From contig NZ_MUNT01000005.1 in NCBI RefSeq assembly GCF_002001175.1, positions 1 to 64,000 on the forward strand: 64,000 nucleotides of DNA, read 5' to 3'. This DNA comes from Rhodanobacter sp. C03 (GTDB taxonomy: Bacteria > Pseudomonadota > Gammaproteobacteria > Xanthomonadales > Rhodanobacteraceae). A model generated the notes under the pieces. That model made no database searches. It saw nothing but the letters and a program-made list of their open reading frames with translations, and was not told the origin of the DNA. Position numbers and translations under genes: made by a program. Positions 18,435 to 25,729 of this stretch are shown one piece after another. Every line of letters begins with the position of its first letter. Within the stretch, counting starts at the first letter, position 1.

Positions 18435-18541
18435 CAGCAAGTCTCCTGATTGGGCGTGAGCCTGAACGCAACACCCGGGCAAATGGCGCCAGGCAGCGTG
18501 ATCAGGCGGTGGGGCGATGCCCACATATAATGCTTCACCCC

Positions 18542-18557
18542 CACATGCCGGCATGTG
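18542..18557. promoter_or_regulatory. Perfect 16-bp palindrome
   Basis: CACATGCC and GGCATGTG abut directly to form a gapless palindrome upstream of the four-helix membrane protein gene (start 18434, minus strand). TATAAT occurs at 18526-18531 on the plus strand and TTATAT-like sequence on the minus strand nearby. It is a candidate operator; the binding protein is unknown. Confidence 0.4.
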
Positions 18558-18574
18558 CCGCCAGTCATGTCCGA

Positions 18575-18694
18575 TCAATACCGTGATTCGAGTATCCGCA
18601 ACCAGCCGTTGCCGGGTTCCAGCGGAATCGCCTCGCGCGGCTTGAATTCGACCGCTGGCGGGAAGCCCCCGCGATCAATGTCTTGCTGGGGCAC
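18575..18694 (-). CDS. Possible 39-residue ORF or gene remnant
   Basis: Reading from GTG at 18694 gives 39 codons with strong GC bias in third positions and a protein-like composition (segments GFPPAVEFKPREAIPLE and GNGWLRILESRY). There is no clear ribosome binding site, and an in-frame TAG lies just upstream, close behind the DMT transporter stop. It may be the 3' remnant of a lost gene, or a small protein. Low confidence. Confidence 0.3.
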   Translation of the reverse strand: MPQQDIDRGGFPPAVEFKPREAIPLEPGNGWLRILESRY

Positions 18695-18728
18695 ACAGCT
18701 GTGGTCGTCGGCACATTCTGAAAACTAC

Positions 18729-19715
18729 TCAGGCACTGCGGTCGCTGCGCAAGGCACGCACCACTTCATCATTGCCGGCCGCGCCGCGCCCACTGACCCA
18801 ACCGAACAACGCGATGCCGACGATAATCGCCAGCGCGCCGAACAGAGCATAGCCGTGCGGCCACACCTCGTCGAGAAACGACACGCCGAGCAAAGTGGCG
18901 AACAGCAGTTCGGCTGCCTGCATCGCCTCGACCGCAGCCAGCGCGGTCGGCTCGCGCCGCACCATGTCGGTGGCGCGGAAGAACATCACCGTGGCGATGG
19001 TGCCGGACGACAGCGCCACGCCGCCGGCCAGCAACGCTTCGCGCAGGGTCGGCGGCCCGATCGTGCACCAGGCGATGACAGCGAACAGCAGCCACAGCGG
19101 CCAGCTGCACAAGGTCATGCCGAATACGCGCTGCACGGCGTTGATATGGCTTTCGCCATGCTCCAGATGCAGCAGCAGCTTGCGGTTGCCAAGCGGGTAC
19201 GCAAACGCGGACAGCACCACCGCGCCGATTGCCAGCCAGTCACTCGCCTGCAGCCGCCCCTGCGCATGCCCCCACTGCAGTGCGAATACGCCAGCCACGA
19301 TCAGCGCACCAAGCGCCAGCGTGCGCCACGCCAGTCGTCGCCGTTCGTCGCGATAGATCAGCGGCGCCAGCAGCGGCCCGGCCAGCACGGTGGTCTGGAA
19401 ACTGCCTGCGATCAGCCACGACGGCCCGCTGCTGGCCGCCCAGGTCAGCGGAATGCCGAACAACACGAAGCCGACGCTGCTCCAGATCAACCACGTGCGC
19501 GGATGCCGACGCAGTTCGCGTGGCAATTCACCCAGCCCGCCCTGCAACGGCAACACCACGGCCAGCAGCGGCAATGTGATCAGATAGCGCAGGATCACCG
19601 CCCACGCCCAGTGGCCGCCACCGGCGACCAGGCTGCGGTTGAGCACGTAGGTGAGGGTGAAGAACAACGCCGCACACAACGCCAGACCCACAGCAGCAAG
19701 CGAAGACGAACGCAT
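18729..19715 (-). CDS. DMT-superfamily (EmrE/EamA-type) transporter
   Basis: A 328-residue inner-membrane protein with about ten hydrophobic helices in two five-helix halves, the drug/metabolite transporter layout. The N-terminal half holds AALFFTLTYVLNRSLVAGGGHWAWAVILRY and the C-terminal half MQAAELLFATLLGVSFLDEVWP, similar to the 'multidrug resistance efflux transporter' Pfam group. The start MRSSSLAAVG (ATG 19715) begins at the first helix; a longer reading to 19862 adds a Cys/His-rich non-membrane stretch and is rejected. The substrate is unknown. It diverges from the secreted protein gene at 19878 across 162 bp. Confidence 0.88.
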   Translation of the reverse strand: MRSSSLAAVGLALCAALFFTLTYVLNRSLVAGGGHWAWAVILRYLITLPLLAVVLPLQGGLGELPRELRRHPRTWLIWSSVGFVLFGIPLTWAASSGPSWLIAGSFQTTVLAGPLLAPLIYRDERRRLAWRTLALGALIVAGVFALQWGHAQGRLQASDWLAIGAVVLSAFAYPLGNRKLLLHLEHGESHINAVQRVFGMTLCSWPLWLLFAVIAWCTIGPPTLREALLAGGVALSSGTIATVMFFRATDMVRREPTALAAVEAMQAAELLFATLLGVSFLDEVWPHGYALFGALAIIVGIALFGWVSGRGAAGNDEVVRALRSDRSA

Positions 19716-19877
19716 GGAAAATCCGGTGGTGGCGGTCACGGCAAGGCCGCAGTGTTGCAAATCAGCCGTTGAATGCGAAGCACCCCGCGCCCCTGCGCGC
19801 CTCCGCATGACTTGATGCACATGCTGCAGCCCGGCACCGGATCCAGACTCGCAGCCATCCACCGTGGAGAAACGATC

Positions 19878-20633
19878 ATGCAGAAGTTTCTACTGGCATC
19901 GGCGCTGGCATGGCTCGCGATCCTGCAGGCGCCGACGCTGCACGCGACCGAAGCACCGAACGCGCTGCGCAACCAGCTGGTGGCGATCACGCAGGCCTGG
20001 GTGGATGCGCTTCCCCTGGGCAGGCAGGACGTATGGCAGCGCACGTTGGCTGATGGTGCGGTGCTGATCGACGAGTTCGGCCGCATCCAGCACAAGCAGG
20101 ATGCGGTGGCATCGCTGCATCCCCTCCCGTCGGGTTTGTCCGGCAGCATCGAGCTGCGCAATCCGCATGTGCAGCAATACGGCGATGCGGCCCTGCTGCA
20201 AGTCGAGTGGTACGAGCGCGAGAGCGTATTCGGGCAACAGCTGGTGGTGCGGTACCAGTCGCTGCTCACCTTCGTGAAGCAGAATGGTGCGTGGAAACTG
20301 GTGGGCGCCGAGGACGTGACGATCCCGACCGCGCCGCCGACATTGCAGGTCGACGGACTCATGCTCGGCGACTACAGCGGCAGCTATCGCTACGGGCCTG
20401 ACCGTGCGTGGACGGTCAGCGTGAAGGATGGTGTGCTTGGCTACGTCACCAAGGCAGGTCGGTCGTTCAACCGGATCGAGCCAATCGCCAGGGATGTGTT
20501 CATGGGTACCGACGATGAAAGGAACCTGCTGATCTTCCGCCGCGATGCCGCCGGCCATGTCAGCGAACTGATCGAGCGGCGCAAGTTCAACGACCTGCAC
20601 CTCAAGCGCGAGGCAGGCAGCGCCAAAGCCTGA
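19878..20633 (+). CDS. Secreted NTF2-like (DUF4440/SnoaL-type) protein
   Basis: 251 residues with a signal peptide (FLLASALAWLAILQAPTLHATEA). Residues about 30-150 look like an NTF2-type domain (WVDALPLGRQDVWQRTLADGAVLIDEFG, then the strand-rich LLQVEWYERESVFGQQLVVRYQSLLTFVKQNGAWKLVGAEDV). A C-terminal part of about 100 residues (LGDYSGSYRYGPDRAWTVSV) resembles a small beta-barrel that reports on a peptidase-associated or lipocalin-like fold; this is tentative. The gene is alone between divergent and convergent neighbours. It is distantly of the same type as the protein encoded at 10042. Function unknown. Confidence 0.7.
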   Translation: MQKFLLASALAWLAILQAPTLHATEAPNALRNQLVAITQAWVDALPLGRQDVWQRTLADGAVLIDEFGRIQHKQDAVASLHPLPSGLSGSIELRNPHVQQYGDAALLQVEWYERESVFGQQLVVRYQSLLTFVKQNGAWKLVGAEDVTIPTAPPTLQVDGLMLGDYSGSYRYGPDRAWTVSVKDGVLGYVTKAGRSFNRIEPIARDVFMGTDDERNLLIFRRDAAGHVSELIERRKFNDLHLKREAGSAKA

Positions 20634-20642
20634 GCCAGTGCG

Positions 20643-22013
20643 TCACTCCATGTCGGCTGACGACGCCAGTGGCAACTTCAGATGCACTTCCAGTCCATCG
20701 CGCAGGCCGTTGCTGGCGTAGATGTCGCCGCCATGGACCTGCACCACGCGCTGCACGATCGCCAGGCCCATGCCATGACCATCGGCGCGCGCCGCGTTGC
20801 TGCCGCGGAAGAATGGCCGGAACAGGAATTCCAGTTCCGCATCGGGTACGCCCGGGCCGCGGTCGCTGATCGACAATTCGGCGAACTGCGGCCCTTCGCG
20901 CACGGCAAGTTCCACGCTGCCACCTTCCGGACTGAACTTGATGGCGTTGGCGATCAGGTTGTCCAGCGCGCGCTCCAGCAACAGCGCACTGCCCAGCACC
21001 ATGACTGGCTGGCCCGACGCCAGTTGCAAGCTCACCTTGCGCGCGCCGGCCTCCAGCGCGGCCCGGGCAATGCAGTCCTGAATCAGTTCGCGCAGCTCCA
21101 GGCGCTCACGGTTCATGCCGGGGATGCCGCCTTCCAGGCGCGACAGCGTCAGCATTTCCCCAGTCATGCGATCGAGCCGACCGATTTCCTGTTCGGCCTG
21201 GCGGAAGTACGAATCCGCCTCTGCTGCACTGGTACTGCGCTGGGCAAAATCGAGGATCAGATGCAGCCGTGCCAGCGGCGAGCGCAACTCGTGCGAGAGA
21301 TCCTGCAGCACGCCACGATCATGTGCCACCAGCGCCTCGATGCGTTCGGCCATGGCATCGAAATCATAGGCGAGTTGCGCGATCTCATCGTGCGCCATGC
21401 CACCCTGGCGGCCAACCCGTGCCGAAAGCTCGCCGGCGGCCATGCGCCTGGTTGCGGCGCGCAATGCCTCGACCGGCCTGGCCACGCTGCGCGCAACCCA
21501 CCAGCCGAGCAAACCGATGCACAGCAGCGACAGCACCAGCTGGATACTCAGCAGGATGGTTTGCCGGGTCTGCGGCCGTAGTCGCGTATGCGTTCGGCTG
21601 AAGGCCACCAGTTGCCGGGCGTGGCCATCGTCACCGACGATCTGCTGCACAGCGACGTAGATGCCTGGCCACGGTTGCACCACGATATCCCGATTCCCCT
21701 CAAGCCAGCTCGGCAGCGATTTCTCCACCGACGCATGCAGACGGATCGGATACAACGGCAACCCCTTTTCATACAGGGTCGCCTCGATGCCTTCATGACG
21801 CTGTTGCCCGGACCAGTCGGCCAGGGCCGCCGCACCGCCGTTTTCATAGGCCTGGTCGGCGCCTTGCGCCAGCGCCACCCAGTTGATTTCCCTGGCCGTG
21901 GTGTATTCGATGAAACCCCGCGTCAGCAGCCCACCGAGCAGCAGGACCAACAAGTTGGCCACGCAGAACCAGATCAGCAGGCGCCAGTACAACGAACTTC
22001 TGAACGGATTCAT
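20643..22013 (-). CDS. cpxA: CpxA-like envelope sensor histidine kinase
   Basis: 456 residues: TM1 (about 12-32), a periplasmic sensor domain of about 120 residues, TM2 (152-174), a HAMP linker ending near 222, a HisKA domain with His-241 in LSHELRSPLARL, and an ATPase domain (DNLIANAIKFSP, SDRGPGVPD, GHGMGLAIVQRVV). This is the layout of CpxA/RstB-type kinases. The gene overlaps the upstream regulator by ATGA, so both are translated together. The divergent gene encodes a Spy/CpxP-type protein and the shared promoter has an exact CpxR box, which supports the Cpx assignment. It should sense misfolded envelope protein or metal stress; in E. coli, CpxP dampens the kinase. Confidence 0.88.
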   Translation of the reverse strand: MNPFRSSLYWRLLIWFCVANLLVLLLGGLLTRGFIEYTTAREINWVALAQGADQAYENGGAAALADWSGQQRHEGIEATLYEKGLPLYPIRLHASVEKSLPSWLEGNRDIVVQPWPGIYVAVQQIVGDDGHARQLVAFSRTHTRLRPQTRQTILLSIQLVLSLLCIGLLGWWVARSVARPVEALRAATRRMAAGELSARVGRQGGMAHDEIAQLAYDFDAMAERIEALVAHDRGVLQDLSHELRSPLARLHLILDFAQRSTSAAEADSYFRQAEQEIGRLDRMTGEMLTLSRLEGGIPGMNRERLELRELIQDCIARAALEAGARKVSLQLASGQPVMVLGSALLLERALDNLIANAIKFSPEGGSVELAVREGPQFAELSISDRGPGVPDAELEFLFRPFFRGSNAARADGHGMGLAIVQRVVQVHGGDIYASNGLRDGLEVHLKLPLASSADME

Positions 22014-22696
22014 GCCGCTGCCACCAGCAGCACATACCCTGCCCCGCGTACCGATTCGATGCGAGGGGATTGCGCCGAAGCCTCCATCAACTTGTGTCGC
22101 AGACGGCTCACGTGCACGTCGACGCTGCGGTCGAAGCGCTCCAGCTCGCGACCCAGCGCGATGCGCGTCAACACGGCCTTGTCGACCAGTTCGCCGGCGC
22201 GCTGCGCCAGCGCCAGCAACAGCAGGAATTCGGCACCGGTCAGAGACAGTTCTCTCTCTTCGGCATATGCCCGTCGCTCGCCAGGTTCAAGACGCAGGCT
22301 GCCCACCTGCAGCGTTCCAGCCGCGATTGGCGCGTTGCGACGCAGCTGCGCCCGCACACGCGCCAGCAATTCGCGCGGCAGGCATGGCTTGGCCAGATAG
22401 TCGTCCGCGCCCAGCTCCAGCCCGATCACCCGATCCACCGCTTCACCGCGTGCGGAAAGCATGATGACCGGCAATCGGTACTGCAGCCGCAGCTCGCGAA
22501 GGGTATCCAGACCGTCGCGGCCCGGCATCATCACATCGAGGATCAACAGGTCCGGTCGCGTTGTCTGGTTCTGCAGTTGCGCCAATGCCGTTTCGCTGTC
22601 GTGGGCGACATCCACGACAAAGCCTTCACGCTGGAGGTATTCAGCCAGCAGGCTGCACAAGGCGCGGTCGTCGTCGACAATCAGAATTCTGGACAT
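22010..22696 (-). CDS. cpxR: CpxR-like OmpR-family response regulator
   Basis: 228 residues. The receiver domain has the acidic pair in ILIVDDD, phospho-acceptor Asp-54 in LILDVMMPGRDGL and the conserved Lys in DDYLAKP. A winged-helix DNA-binding domain follows (LVDKAVLTRIALGRELERFDRSVDVHVSRLRHKL). The start at 22696 is preferred to an upstream ATG at 22720, since MSRILIVDDD is the family N-terminus. The GTAAA-N5-GTAAA box at 22753-22767 lies 57 bp upstream, consistent with autoregulation. The stop overlaps the start of the kinase gene. Confidence 0.92.
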   Translation of the reverse strand: MSRILIVDDDRALCSLLAEYLQREGFVVDVAHDSETALAQLQNQTTRPDLLILDVMMPGRDGLDTLRELRLQYRLPVIMLSARGEAVDRVIGLELGADDYLAKPCLPRELLARVRAQLRRNAPIAAGTLQVGSLRLEPGERRAYAEERELSLTGAEFLLLLALAQRAGELVDKAVLTRIALGRELERFDRSVDVHVSRLRHKLMEASAQSPRIESVRGAGYVLLVAAA

Positions 22697-22752
22697 GGTG
22701 GCCGCTTGGTTTCTACCCATTCAATCCGTGCGAGAGCACTAACTCCACGGTC

Positions 22753-22767
22753 TTTACCCATCTTTAC
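22753..22767 (-). promoter_or_regulatory. CpxR binding box
   Basis: On the minus strand the sequence reads GTAAA-GATGG-GTAAA, an exact match to the E. coli CpxR consensus GTAAA-N5-GTAAA. It lies in the 152-bp region between the divergent cpxR and spy-like genes. For the plus-strand gene, a -10-like TCTAAT at 22801 puts the box about 50 bp before the start of transcription, a position suited to activation. Binding is inferred from sequence and context. Confidence 0.85.
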
Positions 22768-22848
22768 CCTTCGGCAAAGAACATATACACAGGATGGTCG
22801 TCTAATGGGTGCAAGACATCATCCCCCACAACGACAAAGGTACTACCC

Positions 22849-23343
22849 ATGCGCAAGAGCATCTCTCTCGGCCTGATTCTGGCGTCGGCCGTGGCCGTCA
22901 CCACCTTCGCTGCCACGGCACAGAGCGCCGGCCAGCACGGCGGCTGGCACTCCCACGGACATGGCCAGATGATGGCCCTGAACAAGCTCAACCTGACCGA
23001 CGCCCAGCGTGCCCAGATCAAGCAGATCGTCTCGGGCAGTTTCACCCAGAACAAGACCCAGCGTCAGGCGCTCGGTCAGCAGCGCAGCGCGTTTGAATCG
23101 ATGACCCCGGACCAGGTGGGTTACCAGGCAGCCGCGGCCAGCCTCGCGCAGGCGGAAGGCAGTGCCGCACAGGCACGCGTGCAGCAACGCGCCAACATAA
23201 CTGCACAGATCTATGCCGTGCTGACCGCGCCGCAGAAGGCACAGCTGGCCACCTTCAAGACCCAGCAGCAGGCCCGCAAGCAGCAGTGGCAGCAGTTCAA
23301 GGCACAGCATCCGGTGTCCTCGACCTCGTCGACAACCCCGTAA
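22849..23343 (+). CDS. Spy/CpxP-family periplasmic chaperone
   Basis: 164 residues with a signal peptide (LILASAVAVTTFAATAQSA), a His-rich stretch (GWHSHGHG) that might bind metal, and the two LTxxQ-like motifs that define the family: LNLTDAQRAQIKQI (about 47-60) and LTAPQKAQLATFK near the end. The remainder is helical and Gln-rich, as expected for the cradle-shaped Spy/CpxP dimer. In E. coli these proteins stabilise unfolded periplasmic proteins and CpxP inhibits CpxA. It is transcribed divergently from cpxRA across an exact CpxR box and followed by a strong terminator at 23372-23410. Confidence 0.9.
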   Translation: MRKSISLGLILASAVAVTTFAATAQSAGQHGGWHSHGHGQMMALNKLNLTDAQRAQIKQIVSGSFTQNKTQRQALGQQRSAFESMTPDQVGYQAAAASLAQAEGSAAQARVQQRANITAQIYAVLTAPQKAQLATFKTQQQARKQQWQQFKAQHPVSSTSSTTP

Positions 23344-23371
23344 TAAATCGTCACATCGGTCAGCGGCAGGG

Positions 23372-23410
23372 AGTTGCGCCAGCGGCAGGGCTGGCGCAAC
23401 TTTTTAATTT
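23372..23410 (+). terminator. Rho-independent terminator of the spy-like gene
   Basis: A perfect 12-bp stem (AGTTGCGCCAGC, loop GGCAGG, GCTGGCGCAACT) is followed by TTTTTAATTT, 28 bp after the stop codon. Confidence 0.93.
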
Positions 23411-23452
23411 AACCGGCGCGGCATGGGTCGATCAGACGGATCCGAGCCGCGA

Positions 23453-23623
23453 TCAGCGATAACGCCAGTGGCCACCGATCCAGATATGCGGCGGCCCCCA
23501 GTAGCCAGGCACCCAGACACGCGCCGGATAACCGCGGGCTGGCACCACCACGCAGCCGGTGAGTGAGGCGCTGCCAATCAACAGCAGCGCGGAAACAAGC
23601 AGGACAGAGATGGCGCGGCGCAT
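23453..23623 (-). CDS. 56-residue lipoprotein with YxW-type repeats
   Basis: A very short gene. The product begins MRRAISVLLVSALLLIGS, has a lipobox (SLTGC, lipid-anchor Cys-24), and a mature part of only 33 residues containing RVWVPGYWGPPHIW and GGHWRYR. Aromatic WxPGYW/GGHW motifs like this occur in the YXWQPGHW-type small lipoproteins of proteobacteria. AGGAG lies 8 bases before the ATG. The mature peptide would be attached to a membrane and is rich in Trp, Tyr, Pro and Gly. Its role is unknown. It lies between the spy-like gene and doxX and is read toward the spy terminator. Confidence 0.85.
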   Translation of the reverse strand: MRRAISVLLVSALLLIGSASLTGCVVVPARGYPARVWVPGYWGPPHIWIGGHWRYR

Positions 23624-23742
23624 GGGGACACTCCTGTTGGGGATGTGTCACCAAAAACGCGCACTCAGTTTCCGCGATGACTCGAACGCCAACCGGCGAT
23701 GGTTGGCGTTCATCTCGATCACTGCCGCCTGAACAGAAACCG

Positions 23743-24147
23743 TCAGTTCCAGCGACCGTTGCTGCCGCCCATGCTGAAACGGCCGGCGCCGAGCAGCCCG
23801 ATGGCAAGTGCGGTACCGAGATACATGCCCTGCAGTTCCAGCGCCCAGCCGCCGGTATCGGCGAGCGAGACCAGCTGGCTCAGATGCACCAGGGCGAGCG
23901 CCACGATCATGTTGATCACGATGATCAGCGCGCCGATCCGCGTCCAGAAGCCGAGCAGCAGCATGATCGGTGCCACCACCTCACCGACATAGACCCCGTA
24001 AGCCAGGATCGATGGTAGACCCGCCTGGGCCACCACACCAAGCACGTAACCGGGCCCGTGCATCAGCTTGGAAACACCGTGGAACAGGATCAGCACACCG
24101 AGTACAACGCGTAGCACCAACTTGCCCAGATCGGCGGAACCTTGCAT
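23743..24147 (-). CDS. DoxX-family membrane protein
   Basis: 134 residues with four hydrophobic helices, starting with LVLRVVLGVLILFHGVSKLMHGPGYV, which is the DoxX-family opening. GEVVAPIMLLLGFWTRIGALIIVINMIVA forms the central pair. Family members sit in the inner membrane; some support respiration or resistance to oxidative stress, but this subgroup has no fixed function. The ATG at 24147 is preceded by a good AGGAG. A GTG at 24198 would extend it by 17 residues and is less likely. An intrinsic-terminator-like hairpin lies directly before the ribosome binding site (24170-24191). Confidence 0.88.
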   Translation of the reverse strand: MQGSADLGKLVLRVVLGVLILFHGVSKLMHGPGYVLGVVAQAGLPSILAYGVYVGEVVAPIMLLLGFWTRIGALIIVINMIVALALVHLSQLVSLADTGGWALELQGMYLGTALAIGLLGAGRFSMGGSNGRWN

Positions 24148-24169
24148 GGGAACTCTCCTGACGCGATGG

Positions 24170-24191
24170 AAAAAAACCGTCGACACGACGG
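24170..24191 (-). terminator. Intrinsic terminator or attenuator before doxX
   Basis: On the minus strand CCGTCG, loop TGT, CGACGG is followed by seven T residues. It could end the hutF transcript, whose stop is 76 bp upstream. However, only 22 bp separate it from the doxX ATG, so doxX transcripts must begin upstream of it and pass through it. It may therefore act as an attenuator in the doxX leader. Confidence 0.75.
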
Positions 24192-24229
24192 TCTGCACTG
24201 CCAGCGCAATCTAACCTAGTCGCAGTCGC

Positions 24230-24254
24230 CAGACATAGGTCCGATGTCTGACAT
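24230..24254. promoter_or_regulatory. Nested palindromes upstream of doxX
   Basis: CAGACAT (24230-24236) and ATGTCTG (24244-24250) form an inverted repeat with a 7-bp spacer, and ATGTCTGACAT (24244-24254) forms a second palindrome sharing the middle half-site. A -10-like TTAGAT on the minus strand near 24212 places this site around -35 to -55 of a possible doxX promoter. The regulator is unknown. Confidence 0.45.
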
Positions 24255-24267
24255 GGATCCTTTCAGA

Positions 24268-25638
24268 TCACACGCCTGCCAGGCGCGCCACGACAACACG
24301 GTAGCGCGCCGCTATGCGCTCCTCATCGTGATGATGGAAGTCGCGTACTTGCCAGTGGCTGCCAACCATCACGTCACGCACCAGCGGCGTGTTGCCGGCG
24401 AACAGCAAACTGTCGAGCACGGAACAAGTATCACGCGCAGCCAGCAGCGGCGAGTTGTCGTCCAGCACGATCAGGTCGGCACGCGCACCACCGCGCAACT
24501 CGCCAACCGGCAAACCCGCAGCCTGTGCGCCGCCGCGCAACGCGGCACGCCACAACGTCTCACCCACGCTGTCGCCTTCATGCCGCGCGGCGATATTGCG
24601 GTGGCGTGTCTGCAGGCGCTGACCGTATTCCAGCCAGCGCAGTTCTTCCACCGGCGAGATCGAGATATGCGAATCCGAGCCGATGCCGAGCGTACCTCCA
24701 GCATCCTGATATGCGGCCAGCGGAAACAAGCCGTCGCCGAGATTCGCCTCGGTGGTGGGACACAGGCCGGCCACCGCGCCGCTGCGTGCGATCTGCAGGG
24801 TCTCTGCCTCAGTCAGATGGGTCGCATGCACCAGGCACCAACGCGAGTCGACGTCGGCGTGATCGAACAGCCACTCCACCGGTCGCGCGCCACGCGTGGC
24901 GAGGCAGTCCTGCACTTCGCCGATCTGCTCGGCGATGTGGATGTGGATTGGGCGGGTTTTCGCCATGTCGCTGGCAAGCACTTCGCGCATCGCCTGCTCT
25001 GGCACTGCGCGCAATGAATGCAAGGCGATGCCCACGCGCACATCGTCACTCTCATGCCGGCGCAAGGTTTCCAGCAGACGCAGATAGCCGTCCACGGTGT
25101 GACCGAAACGGCGTTGCCGAGCGGTGAGCGCGCGACCATCGAAGCCGCCGCTGATGTACAGCACCGGCAGCAGGGTCAGCGCGATGCCGGCTTCGCGCGC
25201 CGCCTCGATCAACGCCAGCGACATCGTCTCCAGCTGCGCATACGGCGTGCCGTCCGGCTGGTGATGCAGGTAATGGAATTCGCAGACCTGGGTGTAGCCG
25301 GCCTTGAGCATCTCGACGTAGAGCTGGGCGGCGATCGCTTTGAGTTCGTCCGGACCGATGGCGGCGGCGAACGCGTACATGGTCTCGCGCCAGCTCCAGA
25401 AACTGTCGTCGACCCTGCCCTTGCGCTCGGCCAGTCCGGCCATCGCACGCTGAAACGCGTGCGAATGCAGGTTCGGCATGCCAGGCAAGATCCATGCGCC
25501 CAACGGTTCGGCTGAAGTCACTGCAGGCTCGACCAGACGTCCACCCGCATCCACGCCAAGCATGGCATCGGCGTGCCAGCCGCCGGGTTGCCAGAGCTGG
25601 CCGGCCTTGAAGCTGCGGATGGCTGCGCTATCACTCAT
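24268..25638 (-). CDS. hutF: Formimidoylglutamate deiminase
   Basis: Hydrolyses N-formimino-L-glutamate to N-formylglutamate and ammonia, the step that defines the five-step histidine route. 456 residues of the amidohydrolase superfamily: the metal motif His-58-x-His-60 in PGMPNLHSHAFQR, HIHIAEQ, CLVHATH and GIGSDSHISISP are all present and typical of HutF rather than of guanine deaminase. The active site binds one zinc. It is divergent from the GNAT-nitrilase gene and separated from hutU and hutI by more than 20 kb and about 3 kb respectively. The expected partner hutG (N-formylglutamate deformylase) is not in the window. Confidence 0.95.
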   Translation of the reverse strand: MSDSAAIRSFKAGQLWQPGGWHADAMLGVDAGGRLVEPAVTSAEPLGAWILPGMPNLHSHAFQRAMAGLAERKGRVDDSFWSWRETMYAFAAAIGPDELKAIAAQLYVEMLKAGYTQVCEFHYLHHQPDGTPYAQLETMSLALIEAAREAGIALTLLPVLYISGGFDGRALTARQRRFGHTVDGYLRLLETLRRHESDDVRVGIALHSLRAVPEQAMREVLASDMAKTRPIHIHIAEQIGEVQDCLATRGARPVEWLFDHADVDSRWCLVHATHLTEAETLQIARSGAVAGLCPTTEANLGDGLFPLAAYQDAGGTLGIGSDSHISISPVEELRWLEYGQRLQTRHRNIAARHEGDSVGETLWRAALRGGAQAAGLPVGELRGGARADLIVLDDNSPLLAARDTCSVLDSLLFAGNTPLVRDVMVGSHWQVRDFHHHDEERIAARYRVVVARLAGV

Positions 25639-25717
25639 GAACCTGCTCCCGTTCCGGTGTAGCGCAGTGTAACCGGGCTGATGACATCCTCTTCACTCGG
25701 GCCTCCGCCGCCCTATG

Positions 25718-25723
25718 CATAAT
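25718..25723 (+). promoter_or_regulatory. Probable -10 element of a leaderless gene
   Basis: CATAAT lies 6 bp before the ATG at 25730, with no Shine-Dalgarno in between. Transcription would start at or within one or two bases of the start codon. No convincing -35 was found. Confidence 0.45.
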
Positions 25724-25729
25724 CGTCCC

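Noticed and set aside
16738..18474. 578-codon open frame on the minus strand across two genes
   Set aside because: It is the out-of-frame reading of the MFS and four-helix membrane protein genes; both have clear membrane proteins in their own frames.
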